DNA from: JARROD01 sp037384225
GTDB taxonomy: Bacteria; Pseudomonadota; Gammaproteobacteria; Pseudomonadales; Cellvibrionaceae
Length of the DNA stretch: 10,814 nucleotides
Reading direction: 5' to 3'
Assembly (NCBI GenBank): GCA_037384225.1
Contig: JARROD010000101.1
Span: 1 to 10,814 of the forward strand
The position numbers and the translations under genes are program-made. The notes below the pieces were generated by a model. That model was not told the origin of the DNA, searched no databases, and saw only the letters and a program-made list of their open reading frames with translations. This document shows positions 6,388 to 10,814 of this stretch, piece after piece (position 1 is the first letter of the stretch; the number at the start of each line of letters is the position of its first letter).

Positions 6388-6392
6388 TAAGC

Positions 6393-7412
6393 ATGAATAA
6401 ATCTCCTGCCACCTCCCCGTTGACTGCGACCAAGGCATTAGTGTTTATAGTTGCACTAGGCGCCGCCGGCTGTTCCAGACTGCTTATATTCAAACCACAA
6501 GCAGGCAAACCGCCACAACAACCGACAGTAACTTCAACAACCGTTTCAACTAATGTTTCAACTAACGTTTCAACTAACGTTTCAACTACAGTCAAACTTA
6601 AGAAAACCGATGAACGTCGAAGGGATGAAGAGCGACCTGGCGCTGACCGCAACCAGACCTCCGGTGACGAAACGCATAAAACCGTCCACGCAATGCCCAA
6701 AGATCCGGAGACAAGTCAAAATAAATCCGAGTCAGGGAACCTCTCGGAGGAAAAAGAGCCCCCCCAGTATACGGTGAAGGTCGGTGACACCCTGTATACG
6801 ATTTCCCGGCGCTATTCCATTTCCAGCCGCCAGCTTCAGTATCACAACCACATCGACAACCCACGCACTCTGGAGGTCGGTACCCCGCTGGAAATACCAG
6901 ACTCAAGTCTGTATGTTCCCGTGCGGTATCCGGATCAGAGTTCCAGGTTTATATGGCCATTGCAAAAAATAGAAGTAACCAGGGCTTTCAATCTGTACTC
7001 CGATCAACATGAGGGTATCGACCTGCGTGCCCCAAAGGGGACCAGAATCAGGGCCGCGGCTGGTGGCGTGGTCAAGTTTTCGGGTACTTTAAACGGCTAT
7101 GGTAATACAGTTATTATTAAGCACCCGAATAAGATCGAAACACTCTATGCCCATACTGAAAATAACCTGGTGAATGAAGGTGAACGGGTTAATAAAGGCG
7201 ATACTATCGCGACCGTGGGCAAATCCGGCCGGGCAACCGGTTACCATTTGCATTTTGAGTTTATTAAATCCGGGCGTAAACTAAATCCACGTACTCATAT
7301 ACAAAAATCATTGAGCAATAAAACCGCCGCCAGCAATAATAGGTACAACAACACCCTCTACAACAATGCCAGCTCCAACAACACGGACAACACGGACAAC
7401 ATGGCCGAGTAA
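6393..7412 (+). CDS. LysM + M23 peptidase lipoprotein (NlpD/EnvC-type)
   Basis: 339 residues. Residues 1-27 form a lipoprotein signal (KALVFIVALGAAG before C27), placing the mature protein on a membrane facing the periplasm. A Thr/Ser/Val repeat tract (about 47-67) and a long charged linker follow to about 125. LysM at 126-168 (YTVKVGDTLYTISRRYSISS … VGTPLEIP) binds peptidoglycan. An M23/LytM domain lies at about 185-302 with H206 and D210 (HEGID), H254 (YAH) and H285/H287 (HLHFE), so the usual zinc ligands and catalytic His are all there. E. coli NlpD and EnvC have degenerate sites and act as amidase activators; this one may instead be a working endopeptidase. The C-terminus is Asn/Ser-rich with a 9-bp DNA repeat (7381-7398). 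The frame is open upstream to a GTG at 6264, but that extension is MITE sequence and would bury the signal peptide, so ATG 6393 is preferred. Confidence 0.9.
   Translation: MNKSPATSPLTATKALVFIVALGAAGCSRLLIFKPQAGKPPQQPTVTSTTVSTNVSTNVSTNVSTTVKLKKTDERRRDEERPGADRNQTSGDETHKTVHAMPKDPETSQNKSESGNLSEEKEPPQYTVKVGDTLYTISRRYSISSRQLQYHNHIDNPRTLEVGTPLEIPDSSLYVPVRYPDQSSRFIWPLQKIEVTRAFNLYSDQHEGIDLRAPKGTRIRAAAGGVVKFSGTLNGYGNTVIIKHPNKIETLYAHTENNLVNEGERVNKGDTIATVGKSGRATGYHLHFEFIKSGRKLNPRTHIQKSLSNKTAASNNRYNNTLYNNASSNNTDNTDNMAE
6543..6590 (+). repeat. Four tandem 12-bp copies in the lipoprotein linker
   Basis: GTTTCAACTAAC-type units at 6543, 6555, 6567 and 6579; the second and third are identical, while the first and last differ at the end (AAT, ACA). 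They encode VSTN-VSTN-VSTN-VSTT between the lipid anchor and LysM. The length is a multiple of three, so slippage would change linker length without shifting the frame. Confidence 0.9.
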
Positions 7413-7436
7413 TAGCGCGTCGCCCATTAGCGCTAT
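7412..7436. other. Short hairpin at the end of the lipoprotein gene
   Basis: ATAGCGC (7412-7418) pairs with GCGCTAT (7430-7436) across an 11-nt loop, starting on the last base of the stop codon. No T run follows. It may mark a 3' end, but the evidence is only the dyad. The remaining bases to 7594 hold no gene that I can see. Confidence 0.35.
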
Positions 7437-7594
7437 CCCCAACACTCTGCCAAACTTGACAAAGACGGTTAAATAAACAAGGATCGGCGGCAACGCACAC
7501 CCCTCTAACCAACCATAAGAGACTGCGACACTTAGGGGTAGGCGCCGGTAGAAACGGTTTGTCACAGGATTCAATCAACGACAAGACTCAATGA

Positions 7595-8350
7595 ATGATA
7601 GCGTTAAATGACATTTCTCGTTTTGAAGTCCAATCTACCTCCGCAGGCGACGGCTATTGCCTATTATTTGGCCAGGCGTTTATACAAATCCAACGCCATC
7701 CGAACGAATGGCGCGCAGAATACAGTTACGGCGAGCCAGCAAGAGAAAACGGTTGGATACAGTTCGGCGAGTTAAACACCTCCCGACTGATCATGAACGC
7801 TGACGACTGCACGCTGAAATTAACGCCCAAACTCGCCAACCGCCCCATTGTCGTCCGGCCCCTCACAACCGTGGAAATACCCGCCGGCAAGCGGGCAACT
7901 CTTTATATCAGCACCATTTTGTGGCTGGAAATTATTGTCAACGATACCCCTTTGCTGGAACTGCCGGCGGTGCGGTTGTCCGATACCTGGTTCGGCCCCA
8001 ACACCCGGGAGGGTGAGCTTTGTTACGCCAGTAACACCCGGGCCAGACTGAACCCCAAGCTACTGGAAACAGCTCCCTACAAAGCCCTGACACCGGTTGA
8101 AATTAATAACCGTGGAAGCAAGAAACTCTCTTTGGAACGGCTCAAGGTGCCGGTACCGGCATTGAGCCTGTTGGAAAATGAAGGGGACTACTGGACATCC
8201 GGCCTCCAGGCCAGCATAGAAACCGAGCTAAACAGCGCTAAAATCAAAATAGACTACCACCCACCCGCGTCAACCACCCCGATTGCCGCCCCCCGACAGC
8301 CACCAGAGAAAGGCGTGCTGCACCGGGCGCTCAATCTGTTTTTAGAGTGA
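7595..8350 (+). CDS. DUF432-family protein
   Basis: 251 residues, soluble, no signal peptide. The N-terminus MIALNDISRFEVQ, the central PIVVRPLTTVEIPAGKRATLYISTILWLEI and the LSDTWFGPNTREGELCYASN block resemble the DUF432 family (Pfam PF04254, from memory), which often occurs next to MscS channels. The sequence alternates beta strands, ends with an amphipathic VLHRALNLFL helix after a Pro-rich segment (about 225-240), and has no visible catalytic motif. The function of the family is unknown. The MscS-type gene 48 nt downstream suggests a role linked to the channel or to osmotic stress. The start is ATG 7595; an overlapping ATG at 7591 in another frame ends after six codons. No strong ribosome site is visible. 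The family name is a recognition call, less certain than the reading frame. Confidence 0.78.
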   Translation: MIALNDISRFEVQSTSAGDGYCLLFGQAFIQIQRHPNEWRAEYSYGEPARENGWIQFGELNTSRLIMNADDCTLKLTPKLANRPIVVRPLTTVEIPAGKRATLYISTILWLEIIVNDTPLLELPAVRLSDTWFGPNTREGELCYASNTRARLNPKLLETAPYKALTPVEINNRGSKKLSLERLKVPVPALSLLENEGDYWTSGLQASIETELNSAKIKIDYHPPASTTPIAAPRQPPEKGVLHRALNLFLE

Positions 8351-8398
8351 GAGCTTCGCCCTGTAATGCGACCTTCACTATCAGAGTAAATTCATCGT

Positions 8399-9277
8399 AT
8401 GGAACCTATAAACGAACTGTATAGCGAACTGTGGTGGAGCAACTTGTTGCGCGCCCTGCTGCTGATAGCGGCCGGCTACTTCGCCGCGAAAATATGCACG
8501 AAGTTTACCCAGCGGCTGGTCGGCAAGCGCCTGTCGAGCCACACGCTCGGGGTGACGACAAACGCCGTATTCTGGATTGTATGGCTACTGTTTTTGGTCA
8601 ACGCCTTTCATCAGATGGGGTTTAAGGTCAGCGTACTGCTCGGCGCCGCCGGTATTTTATCGGTAGCCTTGGGGTTTGCCTCCCAGACATCTGCCTCCAA
8701 TCTCATATCAGGCCTGTTTGTATTGGGGGAGCGCAGCTTCTCCATAGGTGATACCATACAAGTAGGCACTACCATCGGAGAGGTGCTGGCGGTGGATTTA
8801 TTGTCAGTTAAGTTGCGCACTTTCAGTAACCTCTACGTCCGCATCCCCAATGAAACCATTATCAAATCGGAAGTGACGAACCTGACCAAATACCCCATTC
8901 GCCGCTTTGACCTGCGCATAGGCATCGCCTACAACGCCGATATTGCAAAGACCCGCGAGGTTATGTTTAAAGTCGCCAACGACAACCTCCTATGTCTGGA
9001 AGAACCCAAACCTTTGTTTATTGTCTCGGGGTTTAACACCTCCTCGGTAGATATCCAGTTTTCCGTCTGGTCTGCGCAGGAGAATTTTTTAACCTTGAAA
9101 AACACCATGCAGGAGCAGGTCAAACTGGCTTTAGATGACGCCGGCATTGAAATCCCCTATCCCCATCTAAGCCTTTACAGTGGCACTGCCACCAAACCCT
9201 TTCCCATTGAAATACACAATATCGGCGAACAAAAAATGACTATACCAAACAGAGGCGATAACCGTGAAAGATCATAA
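8399..9277 (+). CDS. MscS-family mechanosensitive ion channel
   Basis: 292 residues. Three membrane segments are evident: about 12-31 (LWWSNLLRALLLIAAGYFAA), 55-73 (AVFWIVWLLFLVNAF) and the Gly/Ala-rich pore helix 77-108 (VLLGAAGILSVALGFASQTS … NLISGLFVL). Then comes the MscS beta domain (FSIGDTIQVGTTIGEVLAVD … LRTFSNLYVRIPNETI) and the alpha/beta cytoplasmic cage ending in AGIEIPYPHLSLY, matching E. coli MscS's AGISFPYPQ. Channels of this type sit in the inner membrane and open under tension to release solutes on hypo-osmotic shock. The length is close to E. coli MscS (286). Its last 14 nt overlap the next gene, which together with the DUF432-like gene upstream indicates an operon. The ribosome site before ATG 8399 is weak. 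Confidence 0.93.
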   Translation: MEPINELYSELWWSNLLRALLLIAAGYFAAKICTKFTQRLVGKRLSSHTLGVTTNAVFWIVWLLFLVNAFHQMGFKVSVLLGAAGILSVALGFASQTSASNLISGLFVLGERSFSIGDTIQVGTTIGEVLAVDLLSVKLRTFSNLYVRIPNETIIKSEVTNLTKYPIRRFDLRIGIAYNADIAKTREVMFKVANDNLLCLEEPKPLFIVSGFNTSSVDIQFSVWSAQENFLTLKNTMQEQVKLALDDAGIEIPYPHLSLYSGTATKPFPIEIHNIGEQKMTIPNRGDNRERS

Positions 9278-9743
9278 ATCCGTCCTGGGCTGGCGCGAGT
9301 GGGTGTGCCTACCGCATTTGCATATTGATGCCATTAAAGCCAAGGTCGATACAGGGGCAAAAACCTCAGCACTGCACGCCTATTATATCCACCCCTATCT
9401 ACGAGCAGACGGTGAAACCTGGTTACGCTTTGGCATTCACCCTCTACAACGCAGCGTCGAATTAGCGGTAGAGTGTCACGCAAAACTAGTGGATCAACGC
9501 AATGTTACCGATTCGGGTGGACACAGAGAAATGCGCTATGTTATAGAAACAGCGCTGATGGTAGGAGCAAAAACCTTTCGCTCCCAATTGACCCTGACCG
9601 ATCGTGAAAATATGCGTTTTCGCATGTTACTGGGACGTAATGCGCTGCGCAGGCGATTTTTAGTCGACGCGGAAAAATCCTACCTGCTCGGAGAAGACCC
9701 GGCCAAAGTATATCCACTGACAAGCAGAGTGAATGAAAAATAA
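9264..9743 (+). CDS. RimB-like retropepsin-type (ATP-dependent zinc) protease
   Basis: 159 residues from a GTG start, with AGAGG at 9251-9255, 8 nt upstream, inside the mscS 3' end. The family signature is clear: GWREWVCLP near the start, then KVDTGAKTSALHA with the aspartic-protease-like D29-T30-G31, and later RFRMLLGRNALRRRFLVD, the second conserved block of retropepsin-like folds. Databases name these proteins 'ATP-dependent zinc protease' (DUF785), and the Pseudomonas homologue RimB acts with RimA and RimK on ribosomal protein S6 glutamylation. Expected in the cytoplasm or soluble; no signal peptide. It overlaps mscS by 14 nt and the next gene by 11 nt, so translation is probably coupled. 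No RimK lies beside it. The length is normal for the short bacterial form. The family call is firm; the target is unknown. Confidence 0.88.
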   Translation: MKDHKSVLGWREWVCLPHLHIDAIKAKVDTGAKTSALHAYYIHPYLRADGETWLRFGIHPLQRSVELAVECHAKLVDQRNVTDSGGHREMRYVIETALMVGAKTFRSQLTLTDRENMRFRMLLGRNALRRRFLVDAEKSYLLGEDPAKVYPLTSRVNEK

Positions 9744-10797
9744 CCCCATTCAAATCGGCGATACCACTGTAGCGCCCGGCGATCACCAGACGGTGGACCT
9801 GCCTCTCGCCGCGATGTACACACACAACGACGTGCAAATGACTGTGCACGTCATCAACGGCAAGCTGGCCGGCCCCGTGATGTTTATCTGCGCCGCCATC
9901 CACGGTGATGAAATTAACGGAGTGGAAATTATCCGCCGGCTGCTCAAACAAAAACAAATCAGTCGTCTGCGGGGCACATTACTGGCGATTCCAATCGTCA
10001 ATGTTCACGGCTTTTTGTCCAACTCCCGCTATCTGCCCGACGGACGGGACCTGAACCGTAGTTTTCCGGGCAGCCGGAAAGGCTCCCTCGCCGGGCGCAT
10101 TGCCAATACCTTTATGAAGCAGATTCTGCAGCAAAGCGATTACGGCATCGACTTGCACACCGGTGCCAGACACCGAGGCAATTTACCCCAGATTCGCGCC
10201 GATCTCAGCAATGATACGGCAAAAAGAATGGCCGACGCCTTTGGCGTACCCGTCATTGTCGATTCTACAATCCGCGACGGCTCACTGCGGGAAATGGGGG
10301 AAACCAGCGGCGGCGTTCCCATACTGCTGTACGAAGCAGGTGAAGCGTTGAGGTTTGACGAGGTTTCTATCCGGGCCGGGGTCAAAGGCATACTCAACGT
10401 GATGCGGGCGTTGGGAATGCTCCCCAGAACAAAAGCAAGAACACAGGCTAAACGCGCTATTATTTCCACCAGCACCAGTTGGGTTAGAGCACCCTACAGT
10501 GGTATATTGCGCACCCTGGTGCCCTTGGGCGCGAAGGCTGTAAAAGGCAGCGTGCTCGGCGTTATTGGTGACCCGCTCGGCGCCAGTGAATACCAGGTCG
10601 TTGCCGAAGAAGAAGGAATCATTATCGGGCGCACATTTTTGCCGCTGGTCCACGAAGGCGAAGCCTTATTCCACCTGGCGCATTACGCTCAAAAAACAGA
10701 CAAAGTATTTACACAGGTTGGGCAATTTCAAGACACTTATGAGCCTGATGTGGCCATGGAGTTACCCCCCAACCCTCAGGATACTCCCATCCCGTAA
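9733..10797 (+). CDS. Succinylglutamate desuccinylase/aspartoacylase-family zinc hydrolase
   Basis: 354 residues of the M14-like AstE/AspA fold (PF04952). Zinc ligands are visible: H57 and E60 in AAIHGDEING, and H142 in IDLHTG. DGRDLNRSFPG (103-113) holds the substrate-binding Asn-Arg, and E201 in ILLYEAGEA is the probable catalytic Glu. The C-terminal ~110 residues form the beta-rich domain (VRAPYSGILRTLVPLGAKAVKGSVLG … GRTFLPLVHEGEALFHLA) typical of the longer bacterial members. It should hydrolyse an amide bond of an acylated or glutamylated amino compound in the cytoplasm. It is not clearly AstE, since no arginine-succinyltransferase genes are near. The start ATG 9733 lies within the last 11 nt of the RimB-like gene. 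In many gammaproteobacteria this pair flanks rimK; here it is directly joined. The gene is complete, with TAA at 10795-10797; the last 17 bases of the window show nothing. Confidence 0.9.
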   Translation: MKNNPIQIGDTTVAPGDHQTVDLPLAAMYTHNDVQMTVHVINGKLAGPVMFICAAIHGDEINGVEIIRRLLKQKQISRLRGTLLAIPIVNVHGFLSNSRYLPDGRDLNRSFPGSRKGSLAGRIANTFMKQILQQSDYGIDLHTGARHRGNLPQIRADLSNDTAKRMADAFGVPVIVDSTIRDGSLREMGETSGGVPILLYEAGEALRFDEVSIRAGVKGILNVMRALGMLPRTKARTQAKRAIISTSTSWVRAPYSGILRTLVPLGAKAVKGSVLGVIGDPLGASEYQVVAEEEGIIIGRTFLPLVHEGEALFHLAHYAQKTDKVFTQVGQFQDTYEPDVAMELPPNPQDTPIP

Positions 10798-10814
10798 TTC
10801 GCCCCAGAAAAGAA

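Noticed and set aside
7381..7398. Two 9-bp ACACGGACA copies as a separate mobile or regulatory repeat
   Set aside because: They lie in the Asn/Asp-rich coding tail of the lipoprotein and are explained by low-complexity expansion.
7456..7461. Perfect TTGACA upstream of the DUF432-like gene
   Set aside because: No acceptable -10 element lies 16-18 nt downstream (the bases there read CAAGGAT-like).

Overview
The window looks like a chromosome segment from a marine-type gammaproteobacterium, possibly of the Cellvibrionaceae/Teredinibacter kind. This rests on gene content (a PuuA/PuuB-like polyamine pair, DUF432-MscS, a RimB-like protease, a LysM/M23 lipoprotein, a TonB-type protein) and mid-to-moderately-high GC in the core genes. 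No rRNA, tRNA or CRISPR array was seen, so the taxonomic statement is an inference.

Layout. 1-842 (+) is the 3' part of a gene for a protein with a TonB-type C-terminal domain; its reading frame is open to the left edge. 1041-1646 (-) encodes a HAD-family phosphatase of the FDLG/YihX type. 1829-1966 (+) is a 45-codon remnant of upp (uracil phosphoribosyltransferase): the true N-terminus is joined in frame to the true C-terminus and roughly 165 codons are missing between them. It is followed directly by puuB-like (1979-3292, +) and puuA-like (3332-4816, +), which together resemble the first steps of the gamma-glutamyl-putrescine pathway. 4896-5793 (-) is an AT-richer accessory patch with two overlapping genes I do not recognise (about 255 aa and 54 aa). 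A gene-poor stretch follows (about 5794-6392) and ends in a 155-bp inverted-repeat element with 32-bp arms and a TAA target duplication. This is a MITE inserted exactly between an ancestral Shine-Dalgarno and the start codon of a LysM + M23 murein-hydrolase-type lipoprotein (6393-7412, +). 7595-10797 (+) is a compact four-gene cluster: DUF432-like protein, MscS-type channel, RimB-like retropepsin protease, and succinylglutamate desuccinylase/aspartoacylase-family enzyme. The last three are overlapped or closely spaced.

How the genes fit together. PuuA would ligate glutamate to putrescine and PuuB would oxidise the product; downstream enzymes (aldehyde dehydrogenase, amidase) are not in the window. 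The 7595-10797 cluster mixes an osmotic-stress channel with peptide-modifying or deacylating enzymes of the kind usually found with RimK, but RimK is not between its usual partners here. I see no clear new multi-gene system. The most informative items are the in-frame upp deletion scar, the MITE that has replaced the ribosome binding site of a cell-wall lipoprotein, and the unrecognised low-GC gene pair.
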